Positions 8,720 through 17,283 of a stretch of 64,000 bases of DNA are shown in pieces; positions within the stretch are counted from its first letter, which is position 1, and each line of letters begins with the position of its first letter. This stretch comes from CAVTHW01 sp963734625. GTDB lineage: Bacteria; Acidobacteriota; Terriglobia; Bryobacterales; Bryobacteraceae. The notes under the pieces were generated by a model, which saw only the letters and a list, made by a program, of their open reading frames with translations, was not told where the DNA came from and searched no databases. The stretch is from the NCBI GenBank assembly GCA_963734625.1, contig CAVTHW010000024.1:124001-188000 (forward strand). Direction: 5' to 3'. Made by a program: the position numbers and the translations under genes.

Positions 8720-9850
8720 ATGGCACGGAAGGCTCTCTTCATCTTCGGTACCCGTCCGGAAGCCATCAAGCTCTGTCCCGTCATTTTGCGCCTGCGCAGC
8801 CTGCCCGCTGAATTCGAGGTGAAGGTCTGCGTCACGGCGCAGCACCGCGAACTGCTCGACCAAGTGCTCGAGGCCTTCGCAATCAAGCCCGACTGGGACC
8901 TGGGGCTGATGCTTCCGGGGCAAACGCTGTTTCAATCGACCTCGCGGATCGTGGCCGGTTTGGGGCCAGTTCTCGAAGCGGAGAAGCCGGACCTGGTTCT
9001 GGTTCAAGGGGACACGACCACGACCTTGTGCGGCGCTCTGGCGGCCTTCTACTGCAAGATCCCGGTGGGTCATGTCGAGGCCGGTCTGAGAACCGGCGAC
9101 ATACTTCAGCCCTTTCCCGAAGAAATGAACCGGCTGCTGGCCACCCGCCTGGCCACCTTGCACTTCGCCGCCACCCCAGGGGCCGCAAGGAACCTTGTAT
9201 CGGAAGGCGTCCCGCTCGAGAACATCAGCGTCACCGGCAACTCGGGAATCGACGCCGTGCTCTACGTGCGCGACGGGCTTGAATCCGGCAGGTTGAAAGG
9301 CGTGGACGGGCTTCGGCTCGATCCGCGGCGGAAGCTGGTGCTTGTCACCGCGCACCGCCGGGAGAGCTTCGGCGCGGGCTTCGAACAGATTGTCTCGGCG
9401 CTGGCGCGTCTGGCGCACCGCGAGGATGTCGAGATCGTCTACCCGGTACACCCCAATCCCAACGTGCGCGAGCCGGTTCACCGGGCTCTGGCCGGCCTCA
9501 AGAACGTGCTGCTGATCGAGCCGCTGAGCTACGTGCCGTTCGTCGACCTGATGCGCCGGGCGCACATTCTGCTCACTGACTCCGGTGGAATTCAGGAAGA
9601 GGGACCGTCGCTGGGGAAGCCCATCCTGGTAATGCGCGACAAGACGGAACGTCCGGAGGCAGTGGAGGCGGGCACCGTGCGCCTGGTCGGAACCGACGCG
9701 GACCGCATCGTCGGGCAGGCCGAATTGCTGCTTGACGACCGCGAAGCGTACGAACGCATGGCGCGCGTTCACAACCCATATGGAGATGGCCAGGCGAGCC
9801 CCCGCATTTCGGACGCAATCCTTTCATTCTTCAGGCGATATTCTTCCTGA
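8720..9850 (+). CDS. wecB: Non-hydrolysing UDP-N-acetylglucosamine 2-epimerase
   Basis: Cytoplasmic enzyme of 376 residues interconverting UDP-GlcNAc and UDP-ManNAc for surface polysaccharides. It shows the GT-B fold epimerase signatures: N-terminal FIFGTRPEAIKL, VQGDTTTTLCGALAAFY (about 99-115), GHVEAGLRTGD (about 119-129), PFPEEMNR and, in the C-terminal domain, VTAHRRESFG and LLTDSGGIQEEGPSLGKP with the conserved Ser/Gly/Glu nucleotide-binding residues. Full length with no breaks. It stands 34 bases after infA with no obvious partner polysaccharide genes nearby. Confidence 0.94.
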   Translation: MARKALFIFGTRPEAIKLCPVILRLRSLPAEFEVKVCVTAQHRELLDQVLEAFAIKPDWDLGLMLPGQTLFQSTSRIVAGLGPVLEAEKPDLVLVQGDTTTTLCGALAAFYCKIPVGHVEAGLRTGDILQPFPEEMNRLLATRLATLHFAATPGAARNLVSEGVPLENISVTGNSGIDAVLYVRDGLESGRLKGVDGLRLDPRRKLVLVTAHRRESFGAGFEQIVSALARLAHREDVEIVYPVHPNPNVREPVHRALAGLKNVLLIEPLSYVPFVDLMRRAHILLTDSGGIQEEGPSLGKPILVMRDKTERPEAVEAGTVRLVGTDADRIVGQAELLLDDREAYERMARVHNPYGDGQASPRISDAILSFFRRYSS

Positions 9851-9938
9851 AAATAGCCCTAAATCGCCCTCCAGCGACCCCCAAAACCGGGCTGCCGCCG
9901 CACCCGCCGCCTATAATGTGGCCGGGGGGAAGCAGCGG

Positions 9939-11003
9939 ATGACCAGAACCGGAGCAGTTTCGATCAAGACCAGAAAACCGATCAGCCCGCCTACGGCCAG
10001 CTTGGCGGTGTCGCTGGCCCAAAGGGTGGTCGGGCAGCCGGCGGCGGTGGAGGCGATCGCGTCCTACGTCCAGGTCTACGAGGCTGGACTGGCGCCGGAA
10101 GGGCGGCCGGCCGGGGTCTTCCTCCTGCTCGGCCCCACCGGAACCGGGAAGACCCGAACCGTCGAAGCCCTGGCCGAGGCTATCCATGGGAGTGAGAAGA
10201 ACCTGCTGCGGATCGACTGCGGGGAATTCCAGATGGAGCACGAGGTGGCCAAGCTCATCGGCGCTCCCCCAGGCTACCTGGGACACCGGGAGACGCAGCC
10301 CATGCTCACCCAGCAGAAGCTGAGCATGGCGGCCAGCGAGCGATCCAGCCTCTCCCTGGTCCTGTTCGACGAGGTCGAAAAGGCCGCGCACTCACTCGGG
10401 CGCTTGCTGCTCGGCATCCTCGACAAGGCCGTTCTGCGGCTGGGGGACAACACGATCGTGAACTTCGAGAACAGCCTCATCTTCCTGACCAGCAACCTGG
10501 GCAGCCGGGACATGCTGAAGGAGATCCGGCCGACCTTCGGCTTCGAATCGGCGGTCGACCGCGAGCGGCCGGACTTGGGGGGGAAACTGGAGGCGATCGG
10601 CGCTCGGGCCGCGCGCCGGGTGTTCTCTCCCGAGTTCATCAATCGCATCGACCGGACCATCACTTACCGGCCGCTGGAGGAACAGTCGCTGGCCGAAATC
10701 CTGGACCAGCACATCGAGGACTTCCAGCGCAATCTCCAGGCGCGGCTCGGCCCCGGCGGCTTCGGCCTGGTGGTTCCTCCCGAGACCCGGCGGGTGCTGC
10801 TCCGCAGGGGGTGCAGCGTCGAGTTTGGCGCCCGGGAGCTCAAGCGCACGCTGCACCGGCACCTCACCGAGCCGCTGGCGGCGCTGGTGGTCAGCGGCGG
10901 CATCGAGCCCGGCTCCTCCGTGCATCTGCTCTCCGATAAAGAGAGTGGCCGGATCTTTCTGCGGACCGACGCAGGCGAGTTCTCCGCCGATGTTGCATAC
11001 TGA
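9939..11003 (+). CDS. Orphan ClpB/ClpA D2-type AAA+ ATPase
   Basis: A 354-residue protein equal to the second ATPase module (D2) of ClpB/ClpA with no N-domain, D1 or middle coiled coil. Walker A is GPTGTGKT (about 70-77), Walker B LVLFDEVEKA (about 138-147), sensor 1 TSNLGS (about 186-191), the FSPEFINRIDR box (about 229-239), and a D2-small C-terminal domain with sensor 2 GARELKR. ATG 9939 is chosen because upstream sequence overlaps wecB and a TATAAT lies at 9912-9917. Probably forms a hexameric unfoldase-like ring; partner and substrate unknown. No LGF/IGF-type ClpP loop seen. Confidence 0.85.
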   Translation: MTRTGAVSIKTRKPISPPTASLAVSLAQRVVGQPAAVEAIASYVQVYEAGLAPEGRPAGVFLLLGPTGTGKTRTVEALAEAIHGSEKNLLRIDCGEFQMEHEVAKLIGAPPGYLGHRETQPMLTQQKLSMAASERSSLSLVLFDEVEKAAHSLGRLLLGILDKAVLRLGDNTIVNFENSLIFLTSNLGSRDMLKEIRPTFGFESAVDRERPDLGGKLEAIGARAARRVFSPEFINRIDRTITYRPLEEQSLAEILDQHIEDFQRNLQARLGPGGFGLVVPPETRRVLLRRGCSVEFGARELKRTLHRHLTEPLAALVVSGGIEPGSSVHLLSDKESGRIFLRTDAGEFSADVAY

Positions 11004-11009
11004 CCATTG

Positions 11010-11834
11010 ATGGCCGGCACCCTCTACCTTGTAGCGACTCCGATCGGCAATCTGGAAGACATCACCCATCGGGCGGTTCGAATCCTGCGCGAAGCCGGCC
11101 TCATCGCCTGCGAGGACACGCGCCACACGCGCAAGCTCCTCGATCACTACGGAATCTCCACCCCCACCATCAGTTACCACGAGCACAATGAGGCCGAGCG
11201 CGCGCCGCAGTTGATCGGGAAGCTCCACGCCGGCTGCAGCATCGCCCTTGTGTCCGACGCCGGTACGCCGCTCGTGTCCGACCCCGGCTACCGTCTGGTC
11301 AACCTGGCGATCGAAGAAGGCATCCGCGTCGAGCCCGTACCCGGAGCCTCGGCCGTTCTGGCCGCGCTCGCGGCCTCCGGGATGCCATCGGACCAGTTTC
11401 ACTTCGCCGGTTTTCTCCCGCCCAAGGCCGCGCAGCGCCGCAAAGTTCTGGAACGGCTTAAGGACCAGGAGGCCACGCTGGTCCTCTACGAGGCTCCGCA
11501 CCGGATTCTGGAAACTTTGGAGGACGTCGAGGCGGTCATGGGGCCGCGCCCCGCCGTCGTGGCGCGCGAAATTACCAAGCTGCACGAGGAGTTCCTGCGC
11601 GGAACGCCGGCCGAGTTGAGGGACACGCTGCAAGCCCGGCCGTCGATCAAAGGCGAGATCACGCTGCTGATCGGCAAGGGGGCCGCGCCCGCCGCGGATG
11701 AGACGCCAATCCCAGAGGCTGTGGAAGAGGCCGTGCGTGCAGGGATGACGCGCATGGAGGCCATCAAGGCCGTCGCCCGCCGCCGCGGCCTGCCCAAACG
11801 GGAAGTCTACAGAATCCTCGAGTCGGCGGAATAA
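11010..11834 (+). CDS. rsmI: 16S rRNA (cytidine1402-2'-O)-methyltransferase
   Basis: A 274-residue SAM-dependent tetrapyrrole-methylase-fold enzyme that 2'-O-methylates C1402 in the ribosomal decoding centre. Signatures: LYLVATPIGNLEDIT at the N-terminus, ACEDTRHTRKLL (about 32-43), ALVSDAGTPLVSDPG (about 80-94), PGASAVLAALAASGMP (about 111-126) and FAGFLPPK. The C-terminal region (LPKREVYRIL) matches the family tail. It starts 6 bases after the ATPase stop, so the two are probably co-transcribed. A TTG three bases upstream is less likely than ATG 11010. Confidence 0.95.
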   Translation: MAGTLYLVATPIGNLEDITHRAVRILREAGLIACEDTRHTRKLLDHYGISTPTISYHEHNEAERAPQLIGKLHAGCSIALVSDAGTPLVSDPGYRLVNLAIEEGIRVEPVPGASAVLAALAASGMPSDQFHFAGFLPPKAAQRRKVLERLKDQEATLVLYEAPHRILETLEDVEAVMGPRPAVVAREITKLHEEFLRGTPAELRDTLQARPSIKGEITLLIGKGAAPAADETPIPEAVEEAVRAGMTRMEAIKAVARRRGLPKREVYRILESAE

Positions 11835-11877
11835 TTCCTCAAAAGCGGGAACCTTCTAGCGCCCCCCGGTGTCCATA

Positions 11878-11913
11878 TTGACAAGGCTATGAAATGGTGC
11901 TAGATTTCTAGCA
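11878..11913 (+). promoter_or_regulatory. blaI promoter with overlapping palindromic operator
   Basis: TTGACA (11878-11883) and TAGATT (11901-11906) are spaced 17 bp. The -10 box lies inside a perfect palindrome TGCTAGATTTCTAGCA (11898-11913; 7-bp arms, 2-bp centre). The layout suits autorepression by the BlaI-type repressor encoded from 11932: repressor binding would cover the -10 element and transcription start. The assignment of BlaI to this site is inference from position. Confidence 0.7.
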
Positions 11914-11931
11914 GGCGGAGAGAAAAACCAC

Positions 11932-12330
11932 ATGGCTACCAGCAAACCAGACCGTCAGCGAAACCTGAGCCGGAGAGAGCGGCAGATCATGGACATCCTG
12001 TTCCGCCGCGGGGAGGCCGCCGCCGCGGAGGTGCACGCGGAGATGCCGGAGCCGCCGAGCTATTCCGCGGTCCGCGCGCATTTGCGGACCCTGGAGGAGA
12101 AGGGCCACGTCCGGCACGAAGCCAAAGAGTTACGGTATGTCTACATGCCGACCATCCGGCCCCGGCAAGCGCGGGGCAGCGCGCTGCGGCACCTGGTGGA
12201 TACGTTCTTTGAGGGGTCCGCGGAGAAGACCATCGCGGCGCTGCTGGACGGCCGGTCGGCGAAGCTGGGAAGCGAGGAACTGGACCGCCTCTCGAGCATG
12301 ATCGAGAAGGCCAGGAAGGAGGGACTCTAG
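11932..12330 (+). CDS. BlaI/MecI/CopY-family transcriptional repressor
   Basis: A 132-residue winged-helix repressor. The N-terminal DNA-binding domain (LSRRERQIMDILFRRGEAAA; recognition helix around PSYSAVRAHLRTLEEKGHV) is followed by the dimerisation region with the protease-sensitive stretch and SALRHLVDTFFEGSAEKTIAALL. In the family, a membrane M56 protease cleaves the repressor upon signal. The BlaR1-like gene follows after 2 bases, and a palindromic operator covers its own promoter. In Acidobacteria such pairs are numerous and mostly unrelated to beta-lactams. Confidence 0.93.
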   Translation: MATSKPDRQRNLSRRERQIMDILFRRGEAAAAEVHAEMPEPPSYSAVRAHLRTLEEKGHVRHEAKELRYVYMPTIRPRQARGSALRHLVDTFFEGSAEKTIAALLDGRSAKLGSEELDRLSSMIEKARKEGL

Positions 12331-12332
12331 CC

Positions 12333-13896
12333 ATGGCGCTCTCGGCGGAATTGGTGTGGTCCCTGGCCTGGAAGTCAACGCTGATACTGGCCGGCGGCGC
12401 GGTGCTGGCGAATGCGCTGGGCCGGGCTTCGGCGGCGGTGCGGCACCTGGCGTGGGCCGGGACGCTGGCGGCCTTGCTACTGCTGCCTCTTGCCGGCGGA
12501 ATCCTGCCGCGCTGGCAGCCGCCGCCGGCGGCCAGGTTCGCGGCGGTGACCGCGCAAGTTCCGATGGTGCTGAACGTCGTGGCCGCCAGACCGGGATTCG
12601 GCATCTCCTGGGCGGCGCTGGCCTGGGCATTCTGGGCGGCCGGCCTGGCGGTCACGCTTGCGTACACGGCCGCAGGAGCGTTTAGGATCAGGCGCATTAT
12701 GCAGGACGCGGAGCCGCTGGCTGGTTTCGGCGGAGGCGTTGTCTCGACCGGGCGGATGGCGGTGCCGGCAGTCTGCGGATTCTGGCGGCCCCGGGTGGTG
12801 CTGCCCAAGGATGCCTTGTCGTGGCCGGCCGAACGCCGGCGAATGGTGTTGATGCACGAACGGATGCATATCTCCCGGCACGATACGAGGACGCACCTGC
12901 TGGCCCAGTTGGCGTGCGCCCTGTACTGGCCTAACCCGCTGGTCTGGTGGGCGGCGGCCGGCTTGCGGCGGGAAGCGGAGCAGGCATGTGACGACGGCGT
13001 GCTGGCTGAAGGCGCCAGCGCCGCGGCATATGCCGGGCAATTGGTGGAATTCGTGGCGGGACTGCGGGCAGCGGGCCGAATCCCGGAAGGAGGATTGGCA
13101 ATGATACGCATATCGGATCTGGAACGTCGTCTGAAGGCAATGTTGAAACCCGGCTCGAACCGGCGCAAGGCTACGCCACTGCTGGTGGCGGGAACCTGCG
13201 CGTTGTCGTTGATGGCGCTGCTGCCTCTGGCTGCCTTGCGCGCTCCCGCACAGCAGGTAGGCGGCGGTGGCATCACCGGAGTAGTCATTGACGCGAGCGG
13301 CGCTACGGTGCCTAAAGCTCGAGTCACCGTCATGTGGCAAGGCTCCGACAGGAGGGAATTCGTTCTGAGCGGACCGGCCGGCCAGTTCACTCTCCAGCCT
13401 GTGCCCGAGGGCAACTACACCGTCACGGTGGCCAAGCCAGGCTTCGCGCTGCTGCGGCTGGAAGGGATTGTCATCAGGCCGGGAGAGCTTGTGACGGTGA
13501 AGACTGTTCTGAATGTCGGCCAAGTCAAGGAGACCATGGAAGTGCGAGGCGAACGGCTGGCAGCCGCTGCCCAGCCGCAGGTGGTCGGAGCCGCAGAGCC
13601 GCTAAGAATCCCGGTGGGCGGCAGTGTGCAGGGTGCGAAAATAGTGCGCATGGTCAGACCGGCTTATCCGCCAGACTGCAGAGCGGAGGGCGTGGAAGGC
13701 ACGGTCCTTCTGCGAGCCGTGATTGGCAAGGACGGCAGCGTTCTCAATCTGCAGCCGATCAACGAACTGGTGGATAGGCGCCTGGTCGAAGCCGCGACGC
13801 CAGGCTGTGAACCAGTGGGTCTACCAGCCTACGCTCCTCAATGGGGACCCGGTGGAGATCGTCACCGAGATCGAGGTTAACTTCACCCTGGCTTAA
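12333..13896 (+). CDS. BlaR1-like M56 metalloprotease with carboxypeptidase-regulatory and TonB-C domains (frameshifted)
   Basis: Membrane protease expected to cleave the upstream repressor. Several N-terminal transmembrane segments are followed by the zinc motif HERMH (HEXXH, about residues 171-175) and the downstream acidic ligand region REAEQACDDGVLAEG. Instead of a penicillin-binding sensor, the C-terminal half has a carboxypeptidase-regulatory-like fold (GVVIDASGATVPKARVTV) and a TonB C-terminal domain. The reading frame breaks near 13797 (GCCGCGACGCC); removing one base gives RQAVNQWVYQPTLLNGD and ends at 13896, total 520 residues. Without the correction the protein ends at 13880 with a scrambled tail. 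Confidence 0.85.
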
Positions 13897-13916
13897 TAGC
13901 TTACAATTTCGGTGAG

Positions 13917-14885
13917 GTGAGATCACACTACGAAGTTTTTGATCGTTCGCGCCTCAGCCTGCGGCCCTTGGCTGAGCGCGCGAACGATCTTTTTTTGTCC
14001 CACTGGCTCGCGCTGGCCGACGAGACGCCGCCCTTCGAGCACCCCGACCTGGCGGAACTCGGCCGGCGGCTCGCGGGCGCCAAGGTTCGTGGCGCCGCGC
14101 GCATCCTGATGATGGGCGCGCACGTGCTCCGCGCCGGAGTCAGCCGGCATATCATCGATCTGCTGGAGCGCGGCCTAGTCGATCACATCGCCATGAACGG
14201 CGCGTGCGCCATTCACGATTACGAACTGGCGCGCATCGGCGCGACCACCGAGAGTGTGGCGCGCTACATCCGCACCGGCGAATTCGGGCTCTGGAAGGAG
14301 ACCGGCGAGCTGAACGACTGGATCGCCGAGGCGGCGCACGAAGGCCTGGGGCTCGGCGAGAACGCGGGCCGGCGCATCGAGACCAGCGATTACCCGCACC
14401 GCGAGTTGAGCGTAATGGCGGCGGCTTACCGCCTGTCCGTGCCGGTGACGGTGCATGTCGGCGTCGGCTACGACATCCTGCACGAGCACCCCAACTGCGA
14501 CGGGGCGGCCTTGGGGGCCGCCAGCTACCGGGACTTCCTGATTTTCGCCCGTGCGGTAGAGAGGCTCGAAGGCGGCGTGCTGCTCAGCTTTGGATCGGCG
14601 ATCATGGCCCCGGAAGTCTACCTGAAGGCGCTGGCCATGGCGCGCAACGTGGCTCACCAGGAGGGCCGGTCCATCCGCGACTTTACGACGGCGGTGTTCG
14701 ACCTGATGCCAATCCACGGAGACCCTTGCGGGGAACTGCCGAAGTCCGATCCCGGTTACTATTTCCGCCCGCGCAAGACCATCCTGGTGCGTACTGTGGC
14801 CGACGGAGGCACGAGCTTCTACTTCCGCGGAGACCACCGCGCCACCCTGCCGGCGCTGCGCCGCGCCGCGATCGAGGCGGCATGA
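13917..14885 (+). CDS. Conserved protein, possibly deoxyhypusine-synthase-like
   Basis: A 322-residue soluble protein of unrecognised function. The stretches MMGAHVLRAGVSRHIIDLLE and GLVDHIAMNGACAIHDYELA resemble, in layout, the NAD-binding blocks of deoxyhypusine synthase-type proteins; HVGVGYDILHEHPNCDGAA and TILVRTVADGG are further probable conserved blocks. That resemblance is by eye only. GTG 13917 is used as start with GGTGAGG just upstream. The stop overlaps the next gene by 4 bases (ATGA), so it is the first gene of a translationally coupled heptose-type operon, pointing to a role in sugar-phosphate or envelope metabolism. Confidence 0.6.
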   Translation: MRSHYEVFDRSRLSLRPLAERANDLFLSHWLALADETPPFEHPDLAELGRRLAGAKVRGAARILMMGAHVLRAGVSRHIIDLLERGLVDHIAMNGACAIHDYELARIGATTESVARYIRTGEFGLWKETGELNDWIAEAAHEGLGLGENAGRRIETSDYPHRELSVMAAAYRLSVPVTVHVGVGYDILHEHPNCDGAALGAASYRDFLIFARAVERLEGGVLLSFGSAIMAPEVYLKALAMARNVAHQEGRSIRDFTTAVFDLMPIHGDPCGELPKSDPGYYFRPRKTILVRTVADGGTSFYFRGDHRATLPALRRAAIEAA

Positions 14886-15871
14886 CCGCCGCCGAGATCC
14901 TCGCCGGTTTCTCGGGTGTCAGCGCGCTGGTGGTGGGCGACATCTGCCTGGATCGCTGGTGCACCTACGACCCGGCCACTTCGGAACCGTCGCGCGAGAC
15001 AGGCATTCCGCGCATCGGCGTGGTGAAGACCGAGGTGACGCCTGGCGGCGGAGCGACCGTGGCCAACAACCTGGCCGCGCTGAAGGCGAAGCGCGTGGCC
15101 GTGCTCGGGGTCTCCGGCGATGACGGCCACGGTTACGAACTCGTCGCGGCGCTGGAAGCACGCGGCATCTCGACCGAACTGCTCGTGAAGCGCGCTCCAG
15201 TCCCGACCTTTGCCTACACCAAGCTCGTCAATCTGAGGACGGGCATCGAGGACCAGCCGCGCGTGGACCATGTCTCCACCCAGCCTCTCCCCGCCGGGAT
15301 CGAGCGCGAGATCCTGTCGCGTCTCGAATCCGCCGTGACCGGCTTCGACGTCATCTTCGTCGCAGACCAGGCCGAGACCGGCCAGGGCGCGATAACGCCG
15401 GCGGTTCGAAGCCTGGTGCGGGACCTCGCGGCGCGCTACCCCGGCAAGCTGTTCTGGGTCGATTCGCGCAAGCACATCGATCAATTCCGCGGGGTCGTCG
15501 TCAAGCCCAACCGGCAGGAAGCCGACGAGGCTTGTCTGCGAGTGTTTGGACAGGTGGACTATGAACGGCTGCGAGAGCACATCGCCACCGGCCTGATGAT
15601 GGTGACCATGGGAGGCGACGGCGTGCTGGTGATCGAGCCGGGGCGAACGACCCGCGTGGAGACAGCGCCGGCAGCACACCCGGTGGACATCTGCGGCGCG
15701 GGCGACAGCTTCTCGGCCGGCGCCGCCCTGGCGCTGGCCCTGGGCGGCTCACCCGTAGAAGCGGCGCGCTTCGGCAACCTCATCGCGTCGATCACCATTA
15801 TGAAGAAAGGCACGGGGACGGCAACGCCGGCGGAAGTTCTGGCGGCCGAATCGTCTTCCGGGGCGCGATGA
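14882..15871 (+). CDS. rfaE1: RfaE1-like heptose kinase (PfkB family)
   Basis: A 329-residue ribokinase/PfkB-fold kinase closest to the kinase half of HldE, which phosphorylates D-glycero-D-manno-heptose 7-phosphate at C1 in ADP-heptose synthesis. Signatures: VVGDICLDRW at the start, TPGGGATVANNLAALKAKRV (about 58-77), VKPNRQEADEA and the catalytic C-terminal motif HPVDICGAGDSFSAGAALAL with the base Asp. No nucleotidyltransferase domain is fused. Start and stop both overlap neighbours by 4 bases. The adjacent gmhA supports heptose rather than another sugar. Confidence 0.85.
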   Translation: MTAAEILAGFSGVSALVVGDICLDRWCTYDPATSEPSRETGIPRIGVVKTEVTPGGGATVANNLAALKAKRVAVLGVSGDDGHGYELVAALEARGISTELLVKRAPVPTFAYTKLVNLRTGIEDQPRVDHVSTQPLPAGIEREILSRLESAVTGFDVIFVADQAETGQGAITPAVRSLVRDLAARYPGKLFWVDSRKHIDQFRGVVVKPNRQEADEACLRVFGQVDYERLREHIATGLMMVTMGGDGVLVIEPGRTTRVETAPAAHPVDICGAGDSFSAGAALALALGGSPVEAARFGNLIASITIMKKGTGTATPAEVLAAESSSGAR

Positions 15872-16725
15872 ACGCCCTGGCGATCGACATCGGCGGAACG
15901 AAGTTCCGTCTGGCTCTGTTCGAGGCCGGGCAGCTTGTGCGGCGCGAGTTGCGCTTGACCAACCGCGAGGGCGGCCGGGATTGGATGCTCGAGCAACTGC
16001 GGGAGGCCGGGCGCGGCTGGCTGGCGGAACGCCCCTGCGATGCGTGTGGGATTGGCTTTGGCGGCCCGGTGGATTTCGCTGCGCAGCGCATCGCGCTCTC
16101 CACGCACGTCGGCGGATGGCAGGATTTCGGCTTGCCGGCCTGGGTGGAGAGGGAGCTGGGCATCCCGGCGGTTATGGATAACGACGCCAACCTGGGCGCT
16201 TTGGGCGAGGCCGTTTACGGAAGCGGCGCGGACAGCGACCCGCTGCTCTACGTGACGATTTCAACCGGCATAGGCGGCGGCATCGTCAGCGGCGGCCAGG
16301 TGTTCCGGGGCGCGGATTCCTATGCCGGCGAGATTGGGCACCTCACCGTCCGGCCCGATGGTCCCACGTGCATGTGCGGGGCGCGAGGCTGCCTGGAGCG
16401 GATGTGCAGCGGCTTATGGCTGGAGCGGGACTACGGCCGCTCAGCCGAGGAACTGCTGCGGAATCCCGCGTTCGTGCAGGGGTACGTAGTGGACCTCGCG
16501 CTGGGGCTGAAGTCGGCGATTATGCTGCTCAACCCCGCGCGGATCGTCATCGGCGGAGGCATCAGCAGGGCGGGCGAGGCGCTGTTCGGGCCGCTGCGCG
16601 CGGAACTGCGCCGGCAGATCACGGACTGGTCGCGGGCCCGCATCGACGTATCCCCGGCGGGACTTGGCGACGACAGCGTATTATGGGGTGCCCTGGCACT
16701 GGCCAGGCTTAAGGCTCATCAATGA
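15868..16725 (+). CDS. ROK-family sugar kinase
   Basis: A 285-residue ROK (repressor-ORF-kinase) enzyme without a DNA-binding domain, so a kinase. ATP-binding DIGGTKFRLALFE at the N-terminus, the catalytic VMDNDANLGALGEA (about 107-120), TISTGIGGGIVSGGQVF (about 132-148), and the zinc-binding GHLTVRPDGPTCMCGARGC (about 158-176). The C-terminal PARIVIGGGIS is also typical. The family covers glucokinases and N-acetyl-hexosamine kinases; substrate cannot be assigned. Four-base overlaps on both sides tie it to the heptose genes, where a ROK kinase is not a standard member. Confidence 0.88.
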   Translation: MNALAIDIGGTKFRLALFEAGQLVRRELRLTNREGGRDWMLEQLREAGRGWLAERPCDACGIGFGGPVDFAAQRIALSTHVGGWQDFGLPAWVERELGIPAVMDNDANLGALGEAVYGSGADSDPLLYVTISTGIGGGIVSGGQVFRGADSYAGEIGHLTVRPDGPTCMCGARGCLERMCSGLWLERDYGRSAEELLRNPAFVQGYVVDLALGLKSAIMLLNPARIVIGGGISRAGEALFGPLRAELRRQITDWSRARIDVSPAGLGDDSVLWGALALARLKAHQ

Positions 16726-17279
16726 ACTCGTATTCTGCAACATACCTGGCACGGTTCCGCGCGACCCTCGACACCGTCGATGTGGACAAGGTCGGCCAAG
16801 CGATCGAGTGGTTCCGCGAGGCGCGCGAACAGGCGAGGCAGATTTTCGTCTGCGGCAACGGAGGCAGCGCCTCCACCGCCTCCCATCTGGCAGCCGATGT
16901 CATCAAGGGAGCCAGCTACGGCCGGCCCCAGCGCTTTCGCATCCTGTCGCTGGTGGATTCACTTCCGACGATCACGGCCTACGCCAACGATGTTTCCTAC
17001 GACTGCGTCTTCGCCGAGCAACTGAAGAATCTGGCGCAATCGGGCGACCTGGTGATGGGAATCAGCGGATCGGGCAACTCCCCGAACGTGCTGCGCGCGA
17101 TCGAGTACGCCAATTCCATCGGCTGCCGCACGCTGGCGCTCACCGGCCGCGACGGCGGGCAACTTGGGCCGCTGGCCCAGCTCAACATTCAGGTGAGCGA
17201 ACCGCACATGGGACGGATCGAGGACGCCCACCTGGTGATCTGCCACATGATCTGCTACTACTTCATGGACACGGAGTAG
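16722..17279 (+). CDS. gmhA: Phosphoheptose isomerase (GmhA-like SIS protein)
   Basis: A 185-residue SIS-domain protein. Sedoheptulose-7-phosphate isomerases of this length begin the ADP-heptose pathway. Motifs: VCGNGGSASTASHLAADVIK (about 44-63), SLPTITAYANDVSYD (about 81-95), GISGSGNSPNVLRA (about 109-122), TGRDGGQL and the C-terminal EDAHLVICHMICYYFM with the conserved His. The gene overlaps the ROK gene by 4 bases. Related DiaA proteins share the fold, but the kinase neighbours favour GmhA. Confidence 0.9.
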   Translation: MNSYSATYLARFRATLDTVDVDKVGQAIEWFREAREQARQIFVCGNGGSASTASHLAADVIKGASYGRPQRFRILSLVDSLPTITAYANDVSYDCVFAEQLKNLAQSGDLVMGISGSGNSPNVLRAIEYANSIGCRTLALTGRDGGQLGPLAQLNIQVSEPHMGRIEDAHLVICHMICYYFMDTE

Positions 17280-17283
17280 TGAT

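Noticed and set aside
12477..13523. Minus-strand frame of 348 codons opposite the BlaR1-like gene
   Set aside because: Composition is typical of antisense frames (Arg/Gln/His-rich) and no conserved motif is present.
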